Made by a program: the position numbers and the translations under genes | Part shown: piece after piece, positions 36,701 to 51,700 of the stretch | Numbering within the stretch: the first letter of the stretch is position 1 | Layout: every line of letters begins with the position of its first letter | The notes under the pieces: generated by a model | Databases searched by the model: none | What the model saw: the letters and a program-made list of their open reading frames with translations, nothing else | Told to the model about the DNA's origin: nothing | Assembly: GCF_963422355.1 (NCBI RefSeq) | Contig: NC_085087.1 | Location: forward strand, 1,124,521-1,188,520 | Direction: 5' to 3' | DNA from: Corticium candelabrum | Lineage: Eukaryota; Porifera; Homoscleromorpha; Homosclerophorida; Plakinidae | DNA: 64,000 bases

Positions 36701-39700
36701 CGAAATGCTCCTTAACCAAAAGACTGCTGAGAGTAGAAAGACATCTTGCTGACCAATCTGCATAGCTAAATAATAATTGATAAATGGTTGGCAAAACCCG
36801 GTCTTCCCCACCTACTCACGCTTCCAACATAGGAGTTAGCATAGATGGAGTAGAAGTGCGAGTGCAGTAAAACAGCTAGCAATACGACTTAGAGCCAAGT
36901 TATTCTGTCCTACAAGAACTGGCATTTGGAGACATCGTCAAACTAACAAAAAGAAACAGATCCGATCAAACTCAAACCTCTCTGTCCAAATTCCAACAAA
37001 CATTTTCACATGCTTGTGCCCTCTCAGCCAGCAACAAACAGCACTAGCTGGCACCTTTGATGGCTTGGCTGGCTCTGGTAACTACCCTGCATTAGGATGT
37101 TCTACCCAGCATGTTTAAAAGCTGTTTTGCTGAATTAAGCAGTAAATGACCTTATATATGAAGGTTCTTACAGTTACAGACATAATTATTGAAACATTTC
37201 TCGTGTGCATCCAGTGGACATGGCGGTCAAATCTTTTTTAGCCGCTACATGTCAGATGTTTAGGGCGGATACTAGGCAGAGTGCGATCATTGTTTGTTAG
37301 GTAGCACCTATGCAAACTGCGCAGGTAAGATCTCAAGTATCAACCATATAGTATTTTGTGCGACCAACTCCGTTTCTAATGCACTCATCTAATTGATTAG
37401 GATAGTGAGTAAAATAATTTCATATTTCACTAGTGGTGAGTGATTCCCAAACGTTTGATATTGCTTCTTCCAAATCCTGTTGCGTTGACGAACGTCTTGT
37501 CTCAAAGTCGACTCGTCACAAAAAAGGTGTTCAGCCAGCTGTCATTGACAGCTCCAATCCTCGTGCGATGTACACATGCCTCCGTTAAGAGAGAAACTTT
37601 CTTAGGCGGCAAACAGCAAAACCAGCAGCAGCAAAACCCCAGTCTGTTCAGGTACCGTCTGGTTGTTCTGTCCCTGATTTCTATGCCTTCCATTCTCATT
37701 TTTTCTGTTATTTGAGATGCGGAAGTGTAGGAGCGGTTCAATGAAGCGATTGCACACAAACGATGTCTACTAGCCTCATCGACTTTGAATGAATGACCTG
37801 CTCCTGGGCGATGATTGAGTGTTTGCTCATCTTCCAGTTTCTTAATGGTTTGGCAGATTGTTGTTCGTGAAATGCCTGGAAGGAGTTTTGTTACTTCAGA
37901 TGGTGTGAAGCCAGTGGTGTGAAGCACAACGATCTCTTTTTGTTTTTCCAGCTGAGACATGACTGATGAAGAATTGTAATTTCAGCTGCACACTAACGCG
38001 TTTTAATTAGCTTGACGTTTGCGCTGCTTGTTTTAATTGGCTTTTACATTTCTACTTATTGTACAACGTAAATGCGGGGTTTTCCTACCAGGTATGCAAA
38101 CCGGAAATGTTTCAATAATTATGTCCACAACTGTAGTTTAGATACATTTATTTCTAAGGTTGCACCAATAAGACAATTATACTTATTTCCATAAGCAATA
38201 GTCTAGACCAATATAGGCTGATACCGATAGCTGATCCAATATTTCATCAACGTTTACAAAGTTGACAATTATATTAATTAACATCAAGTCATATTCATGG
38301 TATTGTACGTCTTCATACTAATGGATGACCACAAGAACCACACTGCAAACATTGCAGATATCAAATTGTTGGTCCCCTCGTATGTGAAATAGTTCTCAGA
38401 TGAAAAATGTCTTCTTCAGCTTCAATTTCATCAACACATGCCCCTCACACACCAATCACAGTTGTACACATGTACATGATTTTAGTGGCTGCAACAAAAC
38501 CGATCAGCCAATATCCAACAGCTGATCCGATTATTGGTGCAACCTTATTCATTTTCTTATTTAATAAAGACATGCTATTGGTTAGTCATACTTGACTGAT
38601 ATCTGCTTCAATGGCTTTCTTTGACAATAACATTCTTTCTTTTAGACAATTCAACTGTGTTTCCATTTCTAGAAATTCGCTTTGATGCTTGTCTGCACAT
38701 TCTGCAAGAGCCTGCTGTTGTAGTTCAAATGCATTTACCTACATATACATAACAGAACATAATAAAGCAAATCAAAGCAAGGATGTTGCTGACTTCATTG
38801 TCCATGTTGTCCATTATGAGCTTTTCCAGTTTGTCAACGTAGTTTCCAATGGTGGCCATGACCCTCCTATGTAAATACTGCCTCTCATTTTCCTGTAACA
38901 GTGTAAACAATTAATCAAGTAAAATTTATTTATTGAATTAAACCTCAAACGTTTGCACATTTTTGAATTTGAATCAGAGCATTTGCTAAACTGAGTTAAA
39001 TGTAGTAAATCAAACTTATAGCATGCACTTCCAAAAAAACCCACGATGGAGAAAAAAACCCTGAAGAGAATGCAATTTTAGTCAAGATGAACGTGTTGTT
39101 TATGCAATCGGAATGCAAAGTCAGCTAACTGCAGCCATGCGCCTTCATCTGATTATAGTATGTTCCAGAATTAGAGGCAGTTATGAATAATGGGTATGTC
39201 ATAGACGTGTTCCTGACCAATATTCCCATGATCATTTTAAAAAATGACTTATCAACTGCTAGTATCTCCATTTTTCTACATTCTGTTTGCACTGAGGTCA
39301 CTCATACTGAGACCTAGTCTATTAAACAAAGCTGACAAAATTCACATCAACTTATGATGCTGAAAAGCATGAATAAAGCTGAGTAAGATGCACTCCTTCA
39401 CACCGGTCTTTGTGTTCTCTTATAGCTTTGTACTGTATCTTCACATGAAAAGTGATTACCTTACTGACAAGATCAATTATCAGTTGAGTGGCTACATTCA
39501 ATATAATTCTCTGTTATTGGCCAACAAGAAATTATGCAGCTTGCCGTTTTTGTTCAGCTGATCCATTGTGTTGAACTTGTTCGGTGCAGTTTAATTACTA
39601 ACTAATTGACTACATACCGGAATATTCTCTATTTGCGAAATAATACTAACAATGTCCATACCTCTAGTCTGTATGCAGAGTCAGTATACAGTCTGTTCAT

Positions 39701-42700
39701 GTCATTCCTAAATGTTTATTTAGGAATGTCTGTTTATGTCATTCCTAAATAAACATCGTGTGGCATGATGTATGAAAACATCCAGCCTACTTCGGTTCTA
39801 CTTATGATCAATCAATTAGAACCTATAAAAGTTATAGGCTAATGCTCTCAACAATTATGCAAATAACTACATCTATAGTTACACTGTTGAGAGTTCTACA
39901 TCTGCTACCACTAGCTTTAGTTTGATTATGCCTGATTCCTGCACTCATTTATAACTAATAGTCCAGGGTTCTAGCCAGGCATGCTAAGCGTAGTGGCCTG
40001 CTATGCCTTCAGAACTGCCTGCTACGCCTTCAACATACCCTCTACCCATTCAGAGCTGACCGCTACGCCTCCAACATACTGGATACACATGTACTAAGTA
40101 CACACACGCACTGTGCACTCCCTCTCCAAAGTTATGACAACGGGGAGGGACTAACTACATAGCGTCCGTTCAGTACCTGCTAAAATGTTTATCAATAGAG
40201 TGATAATGAGGGGAAAGTGGAGACTTGGCAATCATGAGTCTCTAATTGCATACCTATAGTATTGTAACTACTACATTTGTTGCCTGGCAATAGTTATGAG
40301 ACAGGCCATGTTCACACTGCTAGTTATAGCATAGTTATCCAACCAGGGTCTAGTAACTAAACTACAGTGTGAACACTAGCCGTGGTTATCGAACTAAGCT
40401 TGTGACCTTGGTTAGAGTGTAGTTACAATAAGCGTAGTTACAGTAGTTACGCATTCGTAGTTGGCCTAGATGATTAGTTTCGCTTAGCGAGGAAGGGTCT
40501 GGCTATGCAAGACTACTAAATGATGTCTAGTCATAACTCCCAAAGTCTGCTGTTGAAATGATGCATTTTATAAGACATACCAACGTGCATGTAACAAACT
40601 TCCGTTTGTGCGCATTCCATTTCCGAATACATAGTACTAAATGTTCACGCTAGTGTAACTATTATACTGTAGTTACCAAACTACGAATATAACTAGAGCT
40701 GCATAACTCCGTTATAACTAGCAGTGTTAACACGGCCACAGATTCCTAGAGCGTGGTACAGTACATGTAGGCATCCTAAACCACTTCCCAAACCAGCAGT
40801 AATTATTTAATTTTATCTCAGAAATTTGCAAGAACAGGTACATGCCACACCCATATGCCAGACTTTTGTGCAAGCCCAAAAATCCTGGCTAGAATGCTCT
40901 AGTCCCCCGTCCAAGACCCTCAAAAGACGCTGCCTTGTTAAGGTTCAGTTGCAAACAATGCAGGACTAATTGCCCGTTTGCGAGCAGCTTTCCACTAAAC
41001 TTCTAAGCACAATTCCACTTGTTGGCCATTTCAAATGGGTAAAGTTACGACAAACAGCCATTTTTAGCATGGCACATAAACAAACTTGAAGCTAAGCGCC
41101 AAATCGTAATTTTCATTGTACTTTTACCAAGTTGAACTTCTGTTCTTATGCTACATAATTTTATACTAAATTCATGCTTGTTTTGGTATTGTAAATGCCT
41201 ATGAACGAAAGTAAGCCAATCTCAACTAGCAGTTTGGAAAGTGAGGCAGTGAACAGCAGATTGACTGCATTTCCTCTTCCGACAAAGCAGAACTACAGGA
41301 CTTGACAACAACTGTTCTGAGACCGGTTTCCGCAGCATACAGAGTGTCCACAGAAGACGTACACGTGTATCTGCTTCATCTTGAGTGCGTATAGCAACCA
41401 TTTCATCGTTTTGTGATGTCATGAAATCTCCTGCCCTACGCAATCTAGAGCATGCAGTTTTCGTCGTGAGTAATGTAAAGCTCATCGTCTTCGTGCATGC
41501 AAATGAGGTCCCAAGTATGTAAATGAGCTACACCTGTGCGAGTCGACCCTCATCGCAAGCGTTTTGTATGCGAGTCGCACAAAAATTTTCTATAGGCCCT
41601 TGATCTGGTCTACAAATTTTGACAACAAGCGGAACATTGTAGATGAAGTTTGTGTCTTCCGCTCAAAGATTTGATTGAAAGTTTGCTGTACCGCGGTCAC
41701 TGACAAAGTCAACTCAGACTGAATAACTCTCTGATTTTCTACACAAGAGAGAATTATATATAGGCACTTAATTGAATGGCAAGATCTGCAAATGTTCTTG
41801 GTGTTGTTGTTATGCTTTGTAAGAGTGCCATGCCATCTTCAACGTATATACTATAGACCGCATTGTTTGGAATTATATAGGCTTAGGTACCATTTGCATG
41901 TCTTTGAAGTTTCTCCAAAGCAGCAAAAAGTTGGATTTCATCATGCAATGACCCATCCAAATTGACTAGAGACCAAAGTACTGATCCTAACTAAAGAGTA
42001 CTTTTCAATAATTTGTGTAAGTCCAATGACGGTCGAGACTTTGCAGAGATGATTGTATACAACTGCATGAAAATTTTAGGATCGATTTTAATAGCTATTG
42101 CTTCTTCTGCCGTTCAACTCTGCGTATATTGTGGCAGCTTTAAAAAATGTTCCAACGGCTTTGCTGAAAACGTGATAAGGGACAATCTACATCTGTCAGA
42201 CAGTGACAAAAGCAACTGCATTGCAGTCTAGTATCGTCATATGCTCAAACTTGTGCGATCTCCATAGTTTGACAAGATGGTAAGTCTTTGTAAAGTTCGT
42301 CTTCGGTATCCAGGAGGCAGAGAGCTAGCGCAGCTCTACCTGGGCAGTCATACTATTCAGCCAATTAGCACCTTCTAAGCCCCGTATTTGAACCACGTGC
42401 CTAATTCAGTCTGCCTTGAGCCACTGTGAGTGCAACATCCGGATACCCTCTGAGTGTTCGTGACTCTATATTATAAACTTTCTTGCTTTCCCATGCTGGA
42501 AGCAACACTTACACGAGTTTGCCTAGGGAGGTAGAGGTGCCATTCGACGGATTCGTTCGACCATGCCTACTTGATGGATTAGCGTTGCCACATTTCATAA
42601 CTCCTACGGTTTTGCTCGATATCGGGTCAAACAGAATACGTGAGAGTCGTGCTATCTTGTACATGTACCGTAGGTGACTGTTTGCAAATAGGAAGTGTGA

Positions 42701-45700
42701 ACATTAGTCACTGTCAGAATCCTAATAGGTTTACAGTAAGGTGTATTACCAGTTGGAGACATCTGACTTTTAATTACTGTTACGTTTTGACAAATTCGCC
42801 TGTGGGCATTCTTTAACGCATGGTAACTTCCTACATCGCACAGAGATGTGGTCGTTACTCATCAAAACAACAGGATAACTTAGGATAACTTACAATAGAG
42901 CATTCTATAACAACTCTTCCTGTCTCACACATACAATAGAGAACAAAGTTAGTGGAACCACGGAAAGACGGAACGTTGTAAACCACTGACAGCGTAACCA
43001 TGTGAAGTCAATATAAATTCACAAAAGCAGCTCTTATCAGTCATTATTTAGAGTACATCCAAACATACAGCAGCACAGAAACAAAGCAAACAACGTCTAG
43101 AGAAGATAAAATTCGCCTATGGCTGTGCCTTTAACTCACGCTAGCTTTCTACCTCCTCTGTTCAGTATCTACATCAGCTTGTTGTCACACTGGAAATGAA
43201 AAGTTTCTTTCATGCCTCTGTAGTATTACTAGTATTATATGCTAACGCAAAGAAAGGTAATGCTAAAGCTATATCAAACTCTAGAGACAGAGGCAAAGTT
43301 GTGCAATTTACTAGAGGTTTAATTAAATCCACAACAGGGTCATAGTGTGATGTCTAGAAATAGGGGCTCTTCACAATTTTTCGGAACACACGCACTTCTT
43401 ACTGGCTTTTGTTTAATTAAGTTAACTGATAGGTTTGCTCTTACAGTGTTAATACACACTATATATGTACAGGATTCTTGCTGCAGCACGGCAGCGTGGT
43501 ACTGTGTCATGCTCCAGGAGTGTGCCACGCTCAGAAATGGTAAGTAGGAGTCCAAAGTCTTACAGCTAGGGAAAATTTGAGAATTGCATACGTACTGAAA
43601 CATGTACAATACCATATGACTTAGTAAAGGTGACAATAACCACAAATCTAGGCTCTTACAAAATAACGTGTGATGATAGCTTCATTCCAAACATGCGCTC
43701 AGGTGTTGATTGCAGTCCTGGATGGGATGCCTCTGATCCTAGTCCTGGATGCCCTGCAAGTGACCTGGAAAGTACACCTCTTGTCTGGGAAGCAATCTAG
43801 AGTACTCTAGACTATTCATGGCTTCATGCAAAGCAACAACAGTAGTACAGTCAATCAATGCTTGACTAGACAGATGTTCTGTAGTTTCGTCTACAAAACT
43901 TGCACATACACAATCTATGAACATTGCTAAGAAGGGGTTACTGGCGATTGAAGTTGATTTCCTTGCCAGGGCACTGCAACGTATGTTACATGCAATAGCT
44001 ACAATGCAAAGTCTACCTCACTTAATATCGGCTCCAGTGCGCACGTCTGACTGTAAAGAGCAGACTACATGTGTCGTGGACCTGGCCATCCTGCCATGCT
44101 CCCAAAAATGTCTAGCGAGAACCCTGCATGTATATCTATACAACACACCATGCATGTATATCTATACCCAGACACATAGTTAGCTAGGTACCTGTACCTG
44201 TGCAAATGCTCGGTAAACATACCTACTTAATTAATTACCATAATTATTCTAATCGAAGCACCCCTCTTACTGAAGCGCCATTTGGAGTTACAATTATTTA
44301 TTAGGCTCTCGTTAGAGTGCCTTTTTGAAACACAATTATTTTTAGAGGCTGTTAATTATTGAGAATCATTGCAACAGGTCTTGATTGATTGCCTAAATGG
44401 TGCCTCACTGCTGTATCCTGTAACATTTTCTAGATGGTAATTGAGGAACAGCTGTAGTTGAAGATTTGCAAATTAAAGCACAGGTTAGGGTGTACCTAAC
44501 ATGTTTCCTTATTTTCCTAGTGGTGTAGTACCTTACATTCTACAATGATCCCTATGATTCTAATTATGTAAGCACCCCCTAAATGAAGCACCTTTGTGAA
44601 GCCATAATTATTTACACTCTAATTGGAGAGCCATTTAGATTGGTAATTATTATTTAGAGGCACTATAAATAGAATAATTAGGGTAGTAGCATAAAATTGA
44701 CTAGTTATAGTGTGTGCGCGTTCGCTAGAAGAATTGACAAGGACAAGATGAGGCAAACTGGCGAATGAAAGCCTGCATAATAGTTGCTATTGGAAGCTAA
44801 GTAGACCGTACGCTTGTACTCAGCCAATATATACTCCATACTAGCAGAAACTGCTTGTTCTATACAGGTGACACTGTATATTTAATCTAATAATTTACTA
44901 GGAAACCACTTTGTCTACTAGATTCAAATCTGATATTTGATTAGAGAGTATTTCTAAGCATTACGTATTTAACAGTCCACAAATATCAAGACCACGCTTA
45001 GAAATCACTAATGGTGGGGCTATAGCTCTGTCTAGCCCATGCCGCTACGCCTTCATTAGAAACCCTTACTAGAGGATAACACCCAACAGAAACTTGCTGT
45101 ATACTCTGACAACTCTGACTGACTAGCTACTGCATAGCTGACACATTCTATAGATACCAACTGACGTAATCTTCTGCAACAGTTCGTCATTGTAGCAGAA
45201 GAAACTGGCCGTTAGAACTAAGGTTAACATGTACCTAACCCTATGCGGCTTATGTTACCTTCTGCAAAAACTGTTTACTACGGAAAGCAGGCGTATTTGG
45301 TTTAGTAGGTATCCCGGATATGGTCAACAATAGCCAATATATATAGTACTTTTGCTCTCTTCAGGTGAGCTTCTTGGTCTATCAATTGTCATGAATAGTT
45401 ATTGCTTGTACTGAAGAAGCCCAATCGATAACTGACGTTCAACTGTAAGTCATTATAGATATGCAATGAACGGCATTTAGAAGTGGGGGCATGGTACCTA
45501 AAAGTTCCCTGTTTCTCGTGTACTTTGGACATTCTGAAAGCAAACAAGCTGATTGTAGTACTTGGTGATCAGCGGCAATTAGTCCCGCAATGGTTGCAAC
45601 ACATTTGATCGATTTTATGATGTTGGACGGGGGACTATAAAGCCCATCAAAAAGCAAAGCTTAATTAACTCTTCTGTACTGGTAATTGAAGCTGTGTTTA

Positions 45701-48700
45701 CACCATTGCTTCCACAGCTATGAGCCTTCTAAAAACAACCACAGGATGTCACAAACAATTACAAATCTAGACACTAATTTCTTTCTAAATGCCCTGCTTG
45801 TAAACAGCAAACCAAGAAAGTCATTGATTTCTTGTTAACATGCAGGTGCAGACAAGTAAGTTCTGTTGTTCATTTCCAACAAGACGTGGCAATCACAAAC
45901 ATGAATTAGACTGTTCTGCTTCCATAAACGTTTGCAAATCTGATTGGTGAACCTGGTTTGTTCATTGTCTCTGGTTCCCACGTGCAACAAAATTGCAAGT
46001 ACTGCTAGGCGATTAGACCGCATTAAAGGCGTGGCACATTCTTGAGCATTACAGACCTAGCCAGTCAGTCAGCCAAATAGCCACAGACTGAAAGTCAGTT
46101 TACTCCTATAAGTTTGAGAAGCTTCTTGCCCAGTCTCGTAAAGCAGTACAAACTACATATATAGTTTTGCGTCCAGAGCCTGCATCACTCGCAAACCTCC
46201 CGCATGTCCCTCCCCTAAACACCTGCACATGCGCCAGCCGCCATATTGTCACTTGTCCATCTCGTGCATCCACGCGGCAGCTGCCAATTAAGACCACAGT
46301 TGCGGTGTGCATTATATGTAGTGTGTAGTCACTTTAAACATATTAAAGCTGTGAGCCTGTAAAACCTACTGACTACAATATCGTGTTAGTATTAAAAAGA
46401 TACCACGTACATGTGTACTGTCCGCCCACAACTAAATTCAGGAAGAGGCTGACTCGAGACTATGTATGTAGTTTGTATGGCCTAAATTTTATAAAGTCAC
46501 GTTACTTATGGCTCATAGCTTCAACTACGTACTTGGCGCTATACATCCAGATGTAAAAAAAGTAAAAACAAGACAATCCTAAAAGATCTGAGACAACTTC
46601 CAACATCTTCCTAAAAACCCATATGCATAATGTCTTCTCAAATTGTTAATGAGATTGCGATTGCAACATGTATGGTCCTTACCTCCTATTAGCTAAGTAC
46701 AGGATCAGGAAGAGAACTCTCAATGAATGAGTTAGACCTCTGGTTTTGGAAAAATAGAATACTCTAGATATCTTTTGTATGATTTCGTTTTTCCACTAAC
46801 ATGCGTTTACTCTCTAGATCACAGTGCTTGATCTAGATTGCTCACTTATGACAGTTTACAGAATGTCTATTGACGTATTTATTAGATAATTGCCTAATAG
46901 AATTATGATAGCAAGATAATGTGTACTTGTAGCAACTTAGCCTCCTTTCATGTGCAGAAATATTGTACTGCTCTTTCTTTCCTGTTTACCAGGAAGTTGG
47001 AAACCCGGATAAACAGAAATCCAAGCTCTGGTGGTTTTAAACAATATAAAGTTAACTTTTCTGTGACCTAGGGTAAGTGAGATATATGTATATAGCAAAT
47101 TTATGATGTAAAAAGTGAACGTAAATAGAGAGTAAGTTGCATACAAATGGGCCTTAGCATCGAATTTCCAGACCAGAGAGGGTGTGACTCTGCAGTAGTC
47201 TGGACCAGAACAATACTAAAATGATTTCAGAAATAGCCTTCTTAAAGCTAGTTCACAATATGTGAGGGAGAGCAATCTGTTCCTAAAGAATCGATCCTAT
47301 TCTGTCTGGTCCATCAAAAGTTGAAAGATTGCAACAGGAAATGACTAGGTACTGTTACCCAATCACGAAAGTGCAAAACAAGGATGACATAATCATGCAG
47401 CCGCAAATGGTAATTAGCAGAACGGAGGGTACACGTATTGTGAACACTACCGGACGTGACGGAGAGCTGTCCGTCATGATCGAACCAGCCTTTAGCCAAT
47501 CAGCGTCTTACAACCGGAATGTTCGTTGTAAATTCTGATTGGTTTAGCAGTAATTGGTTATGCTAAGTGCATGCATGCGCCTTAGTTTTAGTTTCAGTTC
47601 CTAGTCAATCTGCCAACTACGAGAAATGTGAAGTTTTATTGCCCCATCTTCCAAGAAAGGTTTTTAGTAGCACATGCCAGAAGAAGTACTCATTGACTAC
47701 TTTTATTTGTTGCCATTTTCAAAAGCTGTCTGTTGTTGTGATAAATTACAATAATATAATCGCCTTGAGCATCCAGTGCGTGCATGCGGGTCTCAAGGTT
47801 GCTTTTTACCCCCAAAACGATAGAAACGTCTGCGGAATTTTGCAGTTGTACATTAACTAGAAGTATATGAAATAGATTAGTGTCACTAAACTAGAGCTAA
47901 TGATGTCTAGCAGTCAGTGCCTAATGTCCACATACGGGCAACTGTGAACCAGATGTGGGTTGCAGTTACATTGACGTAGGTTTCTATTGACTGATTTCTT
48001 CTACTACAAGACCTCACATACTATTAAATGATCTTTAGGTTGAAGTTAGAACCGTTTAACCGTCTAACGCAAATAATCAATGCATTTTTCAAATTTTGTA
48101 TTGACGTTCACCACGTACTTTAGTACCGTATAATTATCTAGCTGGTTATTTCTGCAGTCTTAAATTACTGAGACTTGAGAATCGAGCCAAAATCTACTGC
48201 GAATTAAGTTTCTGCATTCCAACCAGGAAGACAGTATAGACTTTATGCTGTTTTCTTTTGGTTGCCTTCCACTAGTATCTGTGCCTTGTTGTTCATCGCT
48301 TTGCTGATAAATCACGTGGGATAGATGGCGATTTCTTCGTTCTCTGAAACAAAATAAATCCTCTGAAAGACTAAAAAACTTTCTTGCACACGGCAGTACA
48401 TGTGCAGCACGTTTCAAACTCCTGCACAACTTACTGAACATGCAGTGACTGCATACCTGGGACTCTAAGAATAGGACTAAATATTTGCAAATTTTAGTTC
48501 TGCACTCCATGATTAGTTTGCAGTATTCACAGAAATATCATGATCACAGAGATAACCAGTTATATACCGGTATGTATACGGTACCTGTCGGTGCTTCACG
48601 TGTTGGTTGCGCTAGTAAATGCTGCCAACAGTCGATCCTCAAGTCAGAGACATTCCTGACTTCTACAATTATTTATGCGAGGTATGGATGCACATCATTG

Positions 48701-51700
48701 TGAGTTTAGTTTGGAATGCACGGATATTGCTACCAACTTTCTAGTGTGAATGTGAACATTCTGCTATATATAGTACAAATGAATATGGCAGTTTTGATTT
48801 CAGATTTGCAGTACATCTGTTCTTCGTAGCACTGATTGTTGCATCACTGCAAATAGGTCACTAAGGACGTAGAGGCAACCAGCAACTTGTGCAAAATTGC
48901 TCTCGAAGAGCCTCCTGTGCACAAAGCACGAGTTAACTGATGTATGTGCAATTCAACCAGTAGCTAGACTTTAAACGACACTGCATGTCAGCCTGGTCAT
49001 GATTGAACTGATGAAGTTTACATGCACTTGCCACCTGGTCAACGTTTCTGAGCGCTATCAATAGCTAATTCTTAGAATTGTAATTAGCGGAGATGAACAA
49101 TTCAGAATGTATTCTGTGGACTAGTCAGAAGGAAATTACCATATTGTATCTGCTACTAAACATACATACATACAAAAGTACAGTATATACCTTGGTTGTT
49201 TTACTGCATCATAGATAGCTGACACCGCTATTACTGCAACACCTGTTGTTGTTGTCAGTACCGCTGCATGTTATCAAAGACTTCCAGAAGTACATCCATT
49301 ATTTTGCAGCAAAGGGATTCACTGGTAGGTGTCTGTTTTACGACGAAGAACCGGACCGCAAAGCAAAATATATAAAGAGTAAACAAAAATTTGAGAAATT
49401 GTCCTACAGTATGAATATTTAAAAGCTGGAGAAATGGTTCAAAAGGCTGCTGAAATCAAAGAAGACGATAAGATTGCACTTCTCATTTGCACAGTGACTG
49501 ATTTTATTGCTCGTGAAATTTGTTACTACCTGTAGTACCATGGAAGCTGTCGTACAATTACACGCACAAGCACAAAGTGGATGCAATACTTTAGAGCTAA
49601 GAAAACAACCTCAGCTGTAGCTACCTGTAGTACCATGAAAGCTGTCATACAATTACATGCACGAGCACAAAGTGGATGCAATACTTTAGAGCTAAGAAAA
49701 CAACCTCAGCTGTAGCGGAGAACTCAGATGTACATGCGATTGCTTTCAGAAATTTGGCAACTGTAAATGTCGACGTGATTATTAAGTGGCCTATCACCAT
49801 CATGAACTATCCTGCACAGACCTTTCACTGCAGCAATCGTGTGGTAATAGGGTGACAGAAGAAGCAACAATAATACAGTAGCTCGACTCCGATTCAGACA
49901 ACGACTAAAAATATTTTTAGAATTATTGTGACCCTGGCTTGCATGTGCACCGTCTAATTAGAGACTTAGCTAACAATCGTGTTCCCTAGTCATGCCCATG
50001 TAACGGACTAGGATAGGCCACATAGATTTACAGTGATGGCATGTTGTGTTTATAAGGATACAATTGCCTTACTTATGCGACCTTCTGTTTGCATTGCTAC
50101 CTAGCCACATAGATTTACAGTGATGGCAAATTGCGTTTCTAAGGATACAATTGCTTAACCCTAGACAACCTTCTGTTTACTTTGTTACCTACAAAACTTG
50201 ACAAACAGCCACTCCAATAATGCTTTCAGCATTTTGTAAGTACATAGATACCCATATAACCACCACTTGCCACCCAAGGCAATGTGTGTATTAGCTATTA
50301 GTTATTATTTCAACAATGGACAATTTTTGTGAGTGGCAACATTTTGAACTTTGTTAGTGGCTAATTTGGCTACCATTTACCACCAAAAAACCTTCCTTGC
50401 GAGATGGGGTAATAAAAGTTGATTTCCAGACGTCTTTTAGACTTTGGCCAAAAGACTATCCAGTTCTTAGATTTTTTCAAGCTTACGGTGACAGAATATG
50501 AACAGCAGTGTCGCTAGACCATCAAGTTTGACAACTGGTTGAGCAGTAGTCTTCGCTACTCGAGCAGTTAGACTAGCTAGTATTCTGTCGCAGAATCAAG
50601 GAGTCGTCGTTTCATGCCATCCACAAAGATATCGCAGCAGACGACACTGTAAACAAGGCAGGCATCTCATGGCATTTACAAATGCTATGTTTGTTAATGC
50701 AAAAGCACGGTATCTTTCCATCTCATTATTGAACTGGGTAAAACAACCCTAGGCTCTTAGACTACATTTAGCATAGCTTTTTGATAAGTACTTCCAAAAT
50801 CATCTTATTATCGTTTTGATACAGATTAAAGTCAAGCACTTCGCGTGCTCTCTGGTCTGGAAGTTCGAGGCTAATGGGCCCTATGCACTGCAACACTAAA
50901 GCTCTTGCCAATTCCTAACCCTTGTTTATGTTTTGTTTTGCTGCAACAGCAGCAAGATGGTGAAAATGGCATACCCTGAGATATAACAACACCGACGTAG
51001 TTTTGACAAATGACAACTGGGTACAATGGCATGAGAAGATCTGGTGCGAAGTTAGATTACATGCATAAAGCAAGAAAATACCGATCTGGATCAAAGTGCC
51101 AAAGCTTGTTGAATTTTATGAAAACTGCAAAATGTCAACCATTCTTTTGCAGAATCAACATTCTAGATGAAATAGTTCCAAAACACCTACTACCACACTG
51201 CTTACTGCAACATCTTAACCTCTCGTCTTGATCCCTCCAATTCGGCTAGGAAAGACTTCATTCAGTCAGGTTTGCCTTCAGTAAAAATTAGAGCACTGAA
51301 AGGCTTTGCAATTACTGAGCATTTGAACTAGATATACTATTTCAAAAGATGAAAAGCACATGCACTGGCATAAACATTCTTTTAAATTACACCTTAACAA
51401 AATACTATTCTCTTAGGACCCCGATTGTAAGAATCATAAATTACTGCAAATACAATCACCATGCAAATGAAAGCAGGAACTAGTACTAACATGACATTAG
51501 CAGTAAGACAACATTCTCACCTTTTTGACAGCAGCTGTCAAAATTGTTGCCATTTGTTCTTGGCATTTGTCCAAGTTTTGCTGAATCATAATCATAGTTG
51601 GATTAACAATTGTCTCTTCTAAATTCATCAGCATCTCATCGATTCTGCTCTATAAAATATACAGAATTGAAATACGTGTAATATCTACAAATTTAAATGA

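Noticed and set aside
48485..48703. Possible PAN/apple domain exon (SRVGCASKCCQQS)
   Set aside because: Only the first motif fits; remaining cysteines and exon borders do not.
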